Source: Pseudomonas sp. ZH-FAD
GTDB taxonomy: Bacteria; Pseudomonadota; Gammaproteobacteria; Pseudomonadales; Pseudomonadaceae
Assembly (NCBI RefSeq): GCF_002803095.1
Contig: NZ_PGLR01000020.1
Location: forward strand, 1-64,000
Length of the DNA: 64,000 nucleotides
Direction of reading: 5' to 3'
The position numbers and the translations under genes are program-made. Of this stretch, positions 9,717-18,735 are shown piece by piece. The notes below the pieces were generated by a model. It ran no database searches, had not been told where the DNA came from, and worked only from the letters and a program-made list of their open reading frames with translations. The number at the start of each line of letters is the position of its first letter. The first letter of the stretch is position 1.

Positions 9717-11089
9717 TGACAATGCAGTCTGCCCACAAGGATTTCATTCTAGCGCCGAGGGCCAGTGGCCGTGTTTCCTGGTGGGAAACCTGTCTGCTGA
9801 GCCTCCTCGCCCTAGGTTTCGGCTACTGGCTATCGCCGGACGACCCCCTGCTCGTGGTGGCGTCGTTCCCCTGGATGATTCTCGTACCGATCCTGCTCGG
9901 CGTTCGTTACGGATTCCTGCAGGGGCTGTTCAGCGCCGCATTGCTGATTGCTGCGCTGTTCGTGTTTCGTCTGTCGGGGTGGGAGCTCTATCTGGATACG
10001 CCAGCGTCCTTCATCGTCGGCATGTTGCTCTGCAGCATGCTGGTAGGCGAGTTCCGCGACATCTGGGAGCGCCGTCTCGAGCGGCTCAGTCTGGCCAACG
10101 AGTATCGCCAGCTACGGCTCGATGAATTCACCCGTTCCCACCATATCCTGCGCATCTCGCATGATCGCCTGGAGCAACGCGTAGCGGGCAACGACCAGAG
10201 TCTGCGCAGCTCGCTTCTCGGCTTGCGCGAACAGTTGCGTGCCTTGCCTGGCGATCACGATGCGCTGAAAACCCTGGCCGATACGATTATCTCCCTGCTT
10301 GCCCAGTATGGGGCGTTGCGAGTGGCGGGGCTCTATCGGGTTACGGACAGCGCTCAAGTCGACCCTCGACCTATGGCCACGCTGGGCGAAATGGGCGAGC
10401 TGAACGGCAACGATGTGCTGTTGCGCCAATGCCTGCAGCGCGGCGAACTGGTCAGTGTGCGCTCCGAGGTGCTGGATCGTGGCGAGGGCGCCCGGCATTC
10501 CGCGTTGCAGGTCTGCGTGCCGCTGATCGATACCGAAGACCGCATTCTGGCCGTGCTGGCGATTCAGCAGATGCCGTTCTTCATGTTCCACGAACGCAGT
10601 TTCAGCCTGCTGGCGATTCTCGCCGGGCATATCGCCGATCTGTTGATGAGCGATGCGCAGGCTCTGCAACTGCCAGATGCCGATGCCCAGCACTACTCGC
10701 AATTGCTCAAGCGCTCGCTGTCCGATGCGCGTGATCACGACCTGCCGGCCAGCCTGTATGCGTTCGAACTCTCCGAGGAAAATGGAGAAGAGATTCAGCG
10801 TCTGCTGGAAGGCAGCCAGCGTGGCCTTGATGTCCAGCTCAAGGTCATCAACGGGCGCGGCAGTCGCCTCGTGCTGGTGCTGCTGCCGCTGACCTCGGGT
10901 GAGGGCGCGCAGGGATACCTGGTACGTATCAGTCAGCTTTTCGCAGAACGCTTTGGCCAGGGCCGAGATCTTGATGCGCTGGGTGTACAGACGCATCAGT
11001 TCCTGTTCGTGGGCGGTGATGAGCGGGATGCCTTGAGACACTTCCTCTTCAACGAGTGCGCCTTGAATGATCAGCAAGTGGCTGTTTAG
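9716..11089 (+). CDS. pelD: PelD, c-di-GMP receptor of the Pel synthase
   Basis: The 457-residue inner-membrane protein has about four N-terminal membrane helices (residues ~20-110), a linker coiled coil, a GAF domain (FLLQICVPLIDTEDRILAVLAIQQ-like strands), and a degenerate GGDEF domain. The inhibitory-site motif RxxD is present as R339-D-H-D342, corresponding to R367/D370 of the P. aeruginosa protein, so c-di-GMP binding is likely kept. Binding switches on polymerisation by PelF with PelE and PelG. The catalytic GGEEF motif is absent, as usual for PelD. The start overlaps the pelC stop and the end overlaps pelE by 23 bases. Confidence 0.93.
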   Translation: MTMQSAHKDFILAPRASGRVSWWETCLLSLLALGFGYWLSPDDPLLVVASFPWMILVPILLGVRYGFLQGLFSAALLIAALFVFRLSGWELYLDTPASFIVGMLLCSMLVGEFRDIWERRLERLSLANEYRQLRLDEFTRSHHILRISHDRLEQRVAGNDQSLRSSLLGLREQLRALPGDHDALKTLADTIISLLAQYGALRVAGLYRVTDSAQVDPRPMATLGEMGELNGNDVLLRQCLQRGELVSVRSEVLDRGEGARHSALQVCVPLIDTEDRILAVLAIQQMPFFMFHERSFSLLAILAGHIADLLMSDAQALQLPDADAQHYSQLLKRSLSDARDHDLPASLYAFELSEENGEEIQRLLEGSQRGLDVQLKVINGRGSRLVLVLLPLTSGEGAQGYLVRISQLFAERFGQGRDLDALGVQTHQFLFVGGDERDALRHFLFNECALNDQQVAV

Positions 11090-12056
11090 TGGCGCTGCGC
11101 TGCTTGAGGTCGGGAGCTGGGCCAGTGCCGTCAGCGATCTCCCGACTCATCAGGCCGCGTTGCTCTATGCCTCCGCGCATGGCCTGGGTAGCGCGATGCT
11201 GGCTGCCGGGATCTGGCTGCTGCTGCCGCGCCGCTATCGCTACCCCTTGCCTTGGAGCCTGCTGTTCATTTTCAGCGTCTCGTTCTTCATCCCCTTGATC
11301 GGCATGATCGGTGTGGCGCTGGCGTTGTTTCCTGCCCTCTACTTGCCGCGCAAGCGCAAGATGCAGCCCTGGGAGGCGACCGCCGTTCCCGAGCTGCCTT
11401 TCCGGCCGCGGGATCGCAAGCAGGAGTTGATGTTCAGCGATGGCGGCCTTCAGGACGTGTTGCGTCATGCGCGTGACCCCGATCAGCGTCTGACGGCAAT
11501 CTTCGCGACGCGACGCATGCGCAGCAAGGAAGCCATTCCGATCCTGAAACTGGCGCTGCGCGACCCATCTGACGACGTGCGTTTGCTGGCCTACTCGATG
11601 CTCGATCAACGTGAAAGCCGAATCAACCAGCGTATCGAACGCGCTCTGGCAGACATGGAAAGCGCAAGCACGGACCGCCAGTTCGCCCTGCATGCGCAGT
11701 TGGCGCGTTGGTACTGGGAGCTTGCCTATGTCGGCCTGGCCCAGGGCAGTGTTCTGGATCACGTGCTGCAGCAGGCCTGGGGTCACGTGACGGCTGCTCT
11801 GCTGGGCAACGCAAGTGGTGAGCTGCATCTGCTTGCCGGGCGTATCGCCATGGAGCAGGGCAACCTCGATGAGGCAACGGTGCAGTTCGATCTGTCTGCC
11901 CAGCGCGGTATGGATGCAGTGCAATTGGCACCGTATCGGGCCGAAATCGCGTTTCTGCGTCAACGCTATGAAGACATCCCGGACATGCTCGCGACGATGC
12001 CGGCTGAACTGTTGCAACGTCCCCCCTTCGCTGCATTGGCTAGATACTGGTTATGA
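11067..12056 (+). CDS. pelE: PelE, inner-membrane TPR protein of the Pel synthase
   Basis: The 329-residue protein has two N-terminal membrane helices (residues ~30-95, with LLFIFSVSFFIPLIGMIGVALALFPAL) followed by a cytoplasmic helical-repeat domain of HEAT/TPR character. In the family PelE bridges PelD and PelG and supports the synthase complex; it has no enzymatic motif. Length agrees with P. aeruginosa PelE. It overlaps pelD upstream and pelF downstream (ATGA), so translation is coupled. Confidence 0.92.
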   Translation: MISKWLFSGAALLEVGSWASAVSDLPTHQAALLYASAHGLGSAMLAAGIWLLLPRRYRYPLPWSLLFIFSVSFFIPLIGMIGVALALFPALYLPRKRKMQPWEATAVPELPFRPRDRKQELMFSDGGLQDVLRHARDPDQRLTAIFATRRMRSKEAIPILKLALRDPSDDVRLLAYSMLDQRESRINQRIERALADMESASTDRQFALHAQLARWYWELAYVGLAQGSVLDHVLQQAWGHVTAALLGNASGELHLLAGRIAMEQGNLDEATVQFDLSAQRGMDAVQLAPYRAEIAFLRQRYEDIPDMLATMPAELLQRPPFAALARYWL

Positions 12057-13579
12057 GTGAGAAATCCGCTGTTCCCGACGTGCTGAGCGTCGATGTCTGC
12101 CTGTTGCTCGAGGGAACTTGGCCCTACGTGCGTGGGGGCGTGTCGAGCTGGATCAACCAACTGATCTTGGGGCTGCCGGAGCTGACCTTTTCGGTGCTGT
12201 TCATCGGCGGTCAGAAGGAGGCCTACGGCAAGCGCCACTACGCCATCCCGGACAACGTGGTGCACATTCAGGAGCATTTCCTCGAAGACTCCTGGAGTTC
12301 GATTCCCACCACCAGTACCCGTGCGAGCGCGGAACTGGCCGAGCTGATGCTGGATGTGCACCGTTTCCTGCACAACCCGGAGGAACCCAGCGCTGAGCAG
12401 GGCGATGCATTCGTCGACACCCTGGCTGCCGGACGCATCGGCCGTGAGGCCTTCCTGCAAAGTCGTGCCAGCTGGGATGCCATCGTCGACGGCTATACCC
12501 AGCATTGCGCCGATCCGTCGTTCGTCAATTACTTCTGGACGCTGCGCTCCATGCAGGCGCCGCTGTTCATGCTCGCGGAGGTGTCCAGAACGCTGCCGCG
12601 CGCGCGCATGCTGCATTCCATCTCTACTGGGTATGCGGGCATGTTGGGCAGCGTCCTGCAGCGCCGTTGGGGCTGTCATTACCTTCTCAGCGAGCACGGC
12701 ATCTATACCAAGGAACGCAAGATCGATCTGGCGCAGGCGGGCTGGATCGCCGAAAGCCCTGACGAGCGCCTGAGCACCGGCCTCGATGCGGAGGTCAGCT
12801 ACATCCGCCGATTGTGGATCCGCTTCTTCGAGCGTATCGGGCTGATCACCTACCGATCCGCACACTCCATCATTGCGCTGTACGAGGGCAACAGGCGGCG
12901 TCAGGTGCTCGACGGCGCTCCCGAGGAGCGTACTCGGGTCATCCCCAATGGCATCGACCTGGCCAGTTGGGATCAGGCGCTGCTCAGCCGGGCAGAAGGC
13001 GTGCCGCCGGTGGCCGGCCTGGTTGGCCGGGTGGTACCGATCAAGGACGTCAAAACCTTCATCCGCGCCATCCGTGGTGTGGTCAGCGTCATACCCGAAG
13101 CCGAGGGCTGGATCGTGGGGCCGGAAGAAGAAGATCCGGATTACGCGGCCGAGTGCCATAGCCTGGTGGCCAGCCTGGGGCTGCAGGACAAGGTGCGCTT
13201 TCTCGGCTTCCGCCAGGTGCGCGAAGTCGTACCGCAACTGGGCGTTATGGTGCTGACGTCGATCAGTGAGGCGCAGCCGCTGGTGGTACTCGAGGCCTGG
13301 GCCGCCGGCACGCCGGTGGTGACCAGTGATGTCGGCTCGTGTCGCGAGCTGGTCGAAGGCTCCACGCAGGAGGATCGCCAGCTCGGTACGGCGGGGGAGG
13401 TGGTGGCCATCGCCGACCCGCAGGCCACCTCGCGCGCCATCCTCTCGCTGTTACGCAATCCAGAGCGCTGGAAGGCGGCCCAGGCCGTCGGCCTGGAGCG
13501 TGTGCGACGTTACTACACCGAAGAACTGATGCTCGCGCGCTATCGCGAGTTGTATCGCGAAGGCACGGAGAGCGCGTAA
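12053..13579 (+). CDS. pelF: PelF, cytosolic GT4 glycosyltransferase
   Basis: The 508-residue GT-B enzyme polymerises Pel from UDP-amino sugars in the cytoplasm at the PelDEG complex. An N-terminal EGTWPYVRGGVSSW motif is typical of the PelF family. The C-terminal domain has PNGID, a nucleotide-site strand (GLVGRVVPIKDVKTFI) and the EX7E motif (E-AQPLVVL-E) followed by AWAAGTPVV. No membrane segment is seen. Its stop TAA abuts pelG. All motifs are intact, so precursor polymer could still be made even though the exporter gene is broken. Confidence 0.95.
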   Translation: MSEKSAVPDVLSVDVCLLLEGTWPYVRGGVSSWINQLILGLPELTFSVLFIGGQKEAYGKRHYAIPDNVVHIQEHFLEDSWSSIPTTSTRASAELAELMLDVHRFLHNPEEPSAEQGDAFVDTLAAGRIGREAFLQSRASWDAIVDGYTQHCADPSFVNYFWTLRSMQAPLFMLAEVSRTLPRARMLHSISTGYAGMLGSVLQRRWGCHYLLSEHGIYTKERKIDLAQAGWIAESPDERLSTGLDAEVSYIRRLWIRFFERIGLITYRSAHSIIALYEGNRRRQVLDGAPEERTRVIPNGIDLASWDQALLSRAEGVPPVAGLVGRVVPIKDVKTFIRAIRGVVSVIPEAEGWIVGPEEEDPDYAAECHSLVASLGLQDKVRFLGFRQVREVVPQLGVMVLTSISEAQPLVVLEAWAAGTPVVTSDVGSCRELVEGSTQEDRQLGTAGEVVAIADPQATSRAILSLLRNPERWKAAQAVGLERVRRYYTEELMLARYRELYREGTESA

Positions 13580-14950
13580 ATGGCGGGTATAGGTTTTGAA
13601 CTGAGGAAGATCCTGTCCAAGGACTCCTACACCTCGACGATGCGCGCCTACCTGTATGCCGGCCTGATCAGTTCCGGCCCGTGGGTATTGTCGATCATCA
13701 GTGTGATGCTCATCGGCGTGCTGAGCCTGGGTGCGGTGCTACCGGAAACGCTGATCGGCCAGTTCCTGGTCACCGTGACCTACCTGATGGCCACGTCGCT
13801 GATCCTCACCGGCGGGCTGCAGCTGTTCTTCACCCGCTTCGTTTCCGATCGGCTGTTCGAACGGCGCCTGGATCTGATCCTGCCCAACCTGGTGGGCATA
13901 CTGCTGCTGGTGACGATCGTCTCGGGGCTGCTGGCGATCTGTGTGCTGGGCCTGCTGTTCGATCAGTCGTTTTCCTATCGCCTGCTGGTGATGGCCAACT
14001 TCGTGGTGCTGTGCAACCTGTGGCTGGTGATCATCTTCCTGTCCGGGATGAAGGCCTACAACCGCATTCTCGGGGTGATGTTTCTCGGCTACTCGCTGAT
14101 GGTCGCCTCGGCCTATCTGCTGCGCTTTCTCAATATCGACGGCCTGCTGCTGGGCTTGCTGATCGGTCACTCCAGCCTGCTGTTCATCTTCCTCTTCGAC
14201 ATCCTTCGCGAGTACCCGGCCGAGCGCCTTGTCGCGTTCGATTTCCTCAAGCGTCGTCAGGTATTCGGCAGCCTGCTGCTGACAGGGCTGTGCTACAACC
14301 TGGGCATCTGGATCGACAAGTTCATCTTCTGGTTCAACCCCTCGACTTCCGAAGCCGTGATCGGCCCATTGCGCGCATCGATCCTCTATGACCTGCCGAT
14401 CTTCCTCGCCTATCTGTCGATCATCCCCGGCATGGCGGTGTTCCTGGTGCGCATCGAAACCGACTTCGCCGAGTGGTACGAGCGGGTCTATGACGCGATC
14501 CGCGGCGGGGAAACCCTGCAGCACATCGGCTGGCTCAAGGAGCAGATGATCCTGGCGATTCGCCAGGGCCTGATGGAAATCTGCAAGGTGCAGGGGCTGA
14601 CCCTGGTTCTGCTGTTTCTGCTCGCGCCGCAGTTATTGTCCTGGCTCGGTATCTCGCACTACTACCTGCCGCTGTTCTACATCGACGTGATCGGCGTGAG
14701 CATTCAGGTGGTGTTCATGGCCTTGCTCAACGTGTTCTTCTATCTGGACAAGCGCGCCATCGTCCTTGAGCTCTGCGTTCTCTTCGTCCTGGCGAACGGT
14801 GCATTGACCCTGTTCAGCCAGATGCTTGGCCCGACATTCTTCGGCTATGGCTTCACCCTGTCGCTGCTGCTGTGCGTGCTCCTCGGGTTGTATCGTCTCA
14901 ACGAGGCGCTGGACGATCTCGAGTTCGAAACCTTCATGCTCAGTCGCTGA
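13580..14950 (+). CDS. pelG: PelG, polytopic membrane protein of the Pel synthase
   Basis: The 456-residue protein has about twelve hydrophobic segments and begins MAGIGFELRKILSKDSYTSTMRAY, the conserved PelG opening. It is related to Wzx-type flippases of the MOP superfamily and is thought to form the inner-membrane path for Pel. It starts one base after the pelF stop. It is the last pel gene; no strong intrinsic terminator follows. The next feature is the convergent lacI-type gene. Confidence 0.94.
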   Translation: MAGIGFELRKILSKDSYTSTMRAYLYAGLISSGPWVLSIISVMLIGVLSLGAVLPETLIGQFLVTVTYLMATSLILTGGLQLFFTRFVSDRLFERRLDLILPNLVGILLLVTIVSGLLAICVLGLLFDQSFSYRLLVMANFVVLCNLWLVIIFLSGMKAYNRILGVMFLGYSLMVASAYLLRFLNIDGLLLGLLIGHSSLLFIFLFDILREYPAERLVAFDFLKRRQVFGSLLLTGLCYNLGIWIDKFIFWFNPSTSEAVIGPLRASILYDLPIFLAYLSIIPGMAVFLVRIETDFAEWYERVYDAIRGGETLQHIGWLKEQMILAIRQGLMEICKVQGLTLVLLFLLAPQLLSWLGISHYYLPLFYIDVIGVSIQVVFMALLNVFFYLDKRAIVLELCVLFVLANGALTLFSQMLGPTFFGYGFTLSLLLCVLLGLYRLNEALDDLEFETFMLSR

Positions 14951-15173
14951 GTACGGCAATTCAGCCAGACGAAGCGCGTTACGATGTCCCATGGTCGATA
15001 GCAAGGCATGGCAACTCATGGCTGGCAGCGGTGGTCGGGTGCCTGATGCGGCGAACTTCACCCCCGTTTGTTTAACCTTATGTCAGTGAGCGCGCGTACC
15101 GCGTGACGCTTCCGCTTGGGGCTGGTCACCTGTAGCAGAGCTTGAAGCTGAATGCGGTTCGTGAGTCTGTCTA

Positions 15174-15209
15174 ATGAGGCCTGCTCACCGAGGTACAACG
15201 GCAGGTTCT
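15174..15209. promoter_or_regulatory. Orphan paired LysR-type boxes between pelG and lacI
   Basis: ATGAG-N5-CTCAC (15174-15188) and the weaker ACAAC-N5-GTTCT (15195-15209) have centres 21 bases apart. The same layout, with near-identical bases over about 48 positions, occurs upstream of fucD (24758-24793). Both boxes fit T-N11-A. In this orientation the target should lie to the left on the minus strand, but only the convergent pelG end is there. The 296-base gap 14951-15246 otherwise shows no recognisable gene. Confidence 0.5.
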
Positions 15210-15246
15210 CTTCGCCGTGAGGATCGGCTGAGTGCGTAACTTAGCC

Positions 15247-16284
15247 TCAGGTGCTTTCGCGGGCCAGTATGCGGTAGTCGATTCGCGCGCAATGGCGCGG
15301 CCGTGGAAGGCCTTCGCGCTGCGCCTTGGCGCTGGCCAGGAGCATTTCTCCAGCGCGCTGGCCGATACCGTAGGGATCCACCGCCACCGTGGTGATGGTG
15401 GGGGTGCAGTAGCGGGACACCTCGAAGTCGCCGAAGCCGGCCACGGCCAGGTCATCCGGCACTCTCAGCCCCTGACGATGGCACTCCATGATCGCGCCGA
15501 AGGCCGACAGATCGCTCACGCATAGCACCGCGTCGGTATCCGGCCAGTGCGCCAGCAGGCGGCGAAGGGCTTCGCCGCCATGACTCATGGTGATGGGTGA
15601 GGTGCCGTGCTCTACCAGTCGCGGCTCGCCCAGGTCCAAGGTGGTGATCGCCTGCAGGTAGCCGAGGCGGCGTTGCACTCCGCGATCATCCCGCGCCGAG
15701 GCGCCGCCGATGAAACCGATGCGCCGGTAACCGCGCGCCTGCAAGTGGGCCACCATGGCGGCGGCCGCCTCGGCATTGGAGAAACCGACCGCCTGTTCGA
15801 TTGGCTCGGCGGGCAGATCCCAGGTCTCAACTACCGGCACAGCGGCCCTCTGCAGTAACTTGCGGGTACTTGCCAGATGGACGCTGCCGGTTAGCATCAC
15901 ACCCACCGGGCGGTGGCGCAGCAGGGTATGCACCAGCAGCGCCTCTTCTTCCAGCTGATAGTTGGTGTCACCTAGCAGCAGGCACAGCCCTTGCGGGCGG
16001 ACCGCATCGTGGAGGCCGCGGACGGTGTCCGCGAAGTTGGAGCTAATCAGCGAGGGCACCAGCGCCACGATGAATTCCGAGCGGCCGCTCGATAGGCTGC
16101 CGGCCGAAGCATCCGGCAGGTAGCCGAGGCTGTCGATGGCCTCCTGCACGCGCTGGCGGGTATGCGGCGCCACATCCCGTCCGGCGAGCACACGGGACAC
16201 CGTCATCTTGGATACCCCGGCTAGTTTGGCGACGTCCGCCATCCGTGGCGGTGTGCTGGATGTGCGGATGTCCTCGTGACTCAT
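15247..16284 (-). CDS. LacI family (GntR-like) transcriptional repressor
   Basis: The product has an N-terminal LacI helix-turn-helix with hinge (MADVAKLAGVSKMTVSRVLAGRDVAPHTRQRVQEAIDSLGYLPD) and a periplasmic-binding-protein-like effector domain (IGFIGG, FGDFEVSRYCTPTITTVAVDP). It most resembles the gluconate-repressor branch. I start it at ATG 16284 (345 residues); an in-frame ATG at 16338 would add 18 residues. It is divergent from the dehydratase at 16545, and the gap contains a perfect palindrome of the sort this subfamily binds. The likely inducer is a sugar acid or its 2-keto-3-deoxy product (inference). Confidence 0.85.
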   Translation of the reverse strand: MSHEDIRTSSTPPRMADVAKLAGVSKMTVSRVLAGRDVAPHTRQRVQEAIDSLGYLPDASAGSLSSGRSEFIVALVPSLISSNFADTVRGLHDAVRPQGLCLLLGDTNYQLEEEALLVHTLLRHRPVGVMLTGSVHLASTRKLLQRAAVPVVETWDLPAEPIEQAVGFSNAEAAAAMVAHLQARGYRRIGFIGGASARDDRGVQRRLGYLQAITTLDLGEPRLVEHGTSPITMSHGGEALRRLLAHWPDTDAVLCVSDLSAFGAIMECHRQGLRVPDDLAVAGFGDFEVSRYCTPTITTVAVDPYGIGQRAGEMLLASAKAQREGLPRPRHCARIDYRILAREST

Positions 16285-16428
16285 GACGGCCTTATATACC
16301 TGGTTGGTTTCGTCGATGTGGCTGGCCACGACGGCCACTGCTCATCGTCAGCGAGTATACATGCGGCGTACCGCGACAGCGGCTCGTCCTCTGTGTGGGG
16401 AGCATGGCTGCGGGAGGCTTTACAAAAC

Positions 16429-16448
16429 GAATGTTACCGGTAACATTC
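16429..16448. promoter_or_regulatory. LacI/GntR-type operator, perfect 20-bp palindrome
   Basis: GAATGTTACC followed by GGTAACATTC is a perfect inverted repeat with the central CG of LacI-family operators. Its core ATGTTA-N4-TAACAT is the known GntR operator pattern. It lies 97 bases before the dehydratase and 145 before lacI, so it can control both. Confidence 0.85.
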
Positions 16449-16544
16449 CATGCTGATAGGCGCTCAGCTGCTTGGGCCGGTCGCCATACCAATAACAATT
16501 AAGCGCGCAACACCGCGCCGGTCCTCACCGAAGAGATAGCGCTC

Positions 16545-18326
16545 ATGACTGCACCGACCAAACGCCTGCTCCGCAGCCAACAATGGTTCGACGACCCTAG
16601 CCATGCCGACATGACCGCACTCTATGTTGAGCGCTACATGAACTATGGCCTGACCCGTGAAGAACTGCAGTCGGGCCGGCCGATCATTGGTATCGCCCAG
16701 ACCGGCAGCGACCTGGCACCGTGCAACCGGCACCACCTGGAGCTGGCCGAGCGAGTCAAGGCCGGGATCCGAGATGCGGGCGGCATTCCCATGGAGTTTC
16801 CCGTGCACCCGCTGGCCGAGCAGACACGCCGGCCGACCGCGGCCCTGGACCGCAACCTGGCGTACCTGGGGCTGGTGGAGATCCTCCATGGTTACCCGCT
16901 CGACGGCGTGGTGCTGACCACTGGGTGCGACAAGACGACCCCGGCCTGCCTGATGGCTGCGGCGACCACCGATCTGCCGTCCATCGTACTGTCCGGCGGG
17001 CCGATGCTGGACGGTCATCACAACGGGCAACTGATCGGCTCCGGCACCGTGCTCTGGCATGCGCGCAACCTGCTCTCGGCAGGCGAGATCGACTACGAAG
17101 GCTTTATGGAGATGACCACCGCCGCTTCGCCCTCGGTGGGGCACTGCAACACCATGGGTACGGCGCTGTCGATGAATGCTCTGGCCGAAGCCCTGGGCAT
17201 GTCTCTCCCCGGATGCGCAAGTATCCCGGCGCCCTACCGCGAGCGCGGGCAGATGGCCTACCTGACCGGCAAGCGCATCGTCGACCTGGTCCGCGAGGAC
17301 CTGCGCCCGTCGCAGATCATGACGCGTGCCGCGTTCGAGAATGCCATCGCCGTGGCCTCGGCTCTGGGCGCTTCGAGTAACTGCCCGCCTCACCTGATCG
17401 CCATCGCCCGTCACACTGGTGTCGAGTTGAGCCTGGAGGACTGGCAACGGATCGGCGAGGACGTCCCGTTGCTGGTCAATTGCATGCCAGCGGGTAAGTA
17501 CCTCGGCGAGGGTTTCCACCGAGCCGGCGGTGTGCCGGCGGTGATGCACGAGCTGCTCAAGGCCGGGCATCTGAATGAGGAGTGTCGCAGCGTCGCTGGC
17601 AGGAGCATAGGCGAGATAGTCGCCGCCGCGAAGGCGCACGACGCCGACGTGATCCGACCCTACGCAGAGCCGCTCAAGCACCGTGCCGGTTTCATCGTGC
17701 TCAGTGGCAACTTCTTCGACAGCGCGATCATGAAGATGTCGGTTGTCGGCGAAGCCTTTCGCCAGACCTACCTCTCCGAGCCCGGTGCGGAAAACAGTTT
17801 CGAGGCGCGGGCCATCGTGTTCGAAGGTCCCGAGGACTACCACGCGCGGATCAATGACCCGGCTCTGGAGATCGACGAGCGCTGCATCCTGGTGATTCGT
17901 GGATGCGGCACCGTTGGTTATCCGGGTAGTGCCGAAGTGGTCAATATGGCGCCGCCGGCTGAGCTCATCCGCCGCGGGGTGACCTCGCTACCGTGCATGG
18001 GTGACGGCCGCCAGAGCGGTACCTCGGCCAGCCCATCGATCCTCAACATGTCGCCGGAGGCGGCAATCGGAGGCGGCCTGGCACTGCTGCGCACCGGGGA
18101 CCGGCTGCGCATCGACCTGAATGCGCGCAGCGTCAACCTGCTGGTCGACGAAGCGGATCTAGCCCGCCGTCAAGCCACAAGCGTGCTAGCCATCCCGCCG
18201 TCCCAGACGCCATGGCAGGAGCTCTACCGCAAGTTGGTTGGTCAAGTCTCGACCGGCGGTTGCCTCGAACCGGCGACGCTATACCTGAAGGTGATCGCCA
18301 ACGGTGAACCACGCCACTCGCACTGA
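16545..18326 (+). CDS. xylD: IlvD/Edd-family dehydratase, D-xylonate dehydratase type
   Basis: The 593-residue enzyme matches the Caulobacter XylD type in length and along its sequence (SQQWFDDPSHADMTALYVER near the start; PIIGIAQTGSDLAPCN; MEFPVHP; ending with histidines). Fe-S cluster cysteines are seen in TGCDKTTPAC, GHCNTMGTA and the CGTVGYPG region. It removes water from an aldonate, for example D-xylonate or L-arabonate, to give the 2-keto-3-deoxy acid in the cytoplasm. It stands alone behind the LacI operator and is separated by other genes from xylX. The exact substrate cannot be read from sequence; related arabonate and galactonate dehydratases are the alternatives. Confidence 0.85.
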   Translation: MTAPTKRLLRSQQWFDDPSHADMTALYVERYMNYGLTREELQSGRPIIGIAQTGSDLAPCNRHHLELAERVKAGIRDAGGIPMEFPVHPLAEQTRRPTAALDRNLAYLGLVEILHGYPLDGVVLTTGCDKTTPACLMAAATTDLPSIVLSGGPMLDGHHNGQLIGSGTVLWHARNLLSAGEIDYEGFMEMTTAASPSVGHCNTMGTALSMNALAEALGMSLPGCASIPAPYRERGQMAYLTGKRIVDLVREDLRPSQIMTRAAFENAIAVASALGASSNCPPHLIAIARHTGVELSLEDWQRIGEDVPLLVNCMPAGKYLGEGFHRAGGVPAVMHELLKAGHLNEECRSVAGRSIGEIVAAAKAHDADVIRPYAEPLKHRAGFIVLSGNFFDSAIMKMSVVGEAFRQTYLSEPGAENSFEARAIVFEGPEDYHARINDPALEIDERCILVIRGCGTVGYPGSAEVVNMAPPAELIRRGVTSLPCMGDGRQSGTSASPSILNMSPEAAIGGGLALLRTGDRLRIDLNARSVNLLVDEADLARRQATSVLAIPPSQTPWQELYRKLVGQVSTGGCLEPATLYLKVIANGEPRHSH

Positions 18327-18351
18327 GTGTCGCCGATGGCGATAGGGGTTC

Positions 18352-18680
18352 AGGCGCGTTGACTGAAGGCGATGGTCAGGCTGCTGGTGGGGATCACCAG
18401 CATGCCCATAGAGCCCAGGTGCCCGGAATATGGGCGAAGAACAACGTGCTCAGCATGCGGGCGGAGACGATCTATGCAAGCTGATTGACCCCAGCACCAC
18501 CGGCGTGACGTAGCGGAAAGACTGCGTTAGCAACAGGTGGCAAAGCATGCCGCAGGTCCTCAGGGCGAGCATCAATGGGACATGGCTGAAATCGAAATGG
18601 CGCAGCGCCGGTCCGGCGGTCATCACCATGCTGTTGATCAGTCTGCTGAGAAAGTTGCAGGTGACCGGATTGTCGATTTC
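18352..18680 (-). pseudogene. Decayed EamA/DMT-family permease, C-terminal remnant
   Basis: On the minus strand the second EamA repeat is recognisable in pieces: ALRTCGMLCHLLLTQSFRYVTPVVLGSISL, then a different frame ARMLSTLFFAHIPG, then LGSMGMLVIPTSSLTIAFSQRA ending at 18352. The order is that of drug/metabolite transporters (HLLLTxAFRYAPA...LLGMLVI...GL). Frame changes and stops separate the pieces, and no N-terminal half is visible. It fills the 409-base gap between the dehydratase and the flavoprotein gene, so it is probably what remains of a transporter lost when this region was rearranged. Confidence 0.55.
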
Positions 18681-18735
18681 GCTGGTTGTGCGCGAACAGT
18701 GAGTAGCAGCCGAAGCAGGCTGCTCTGCAGCGGGT

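Noticed and set aside
14633..15061. 142-codon minus-strand frame starting near the orphan LysR boxes
   Set aside because: Most of it is antisense to the pelG end and its Glu/Gln/His-rich translation is typical of shadow frames. The first ~37 codons outside pelG match nothing I recognise.
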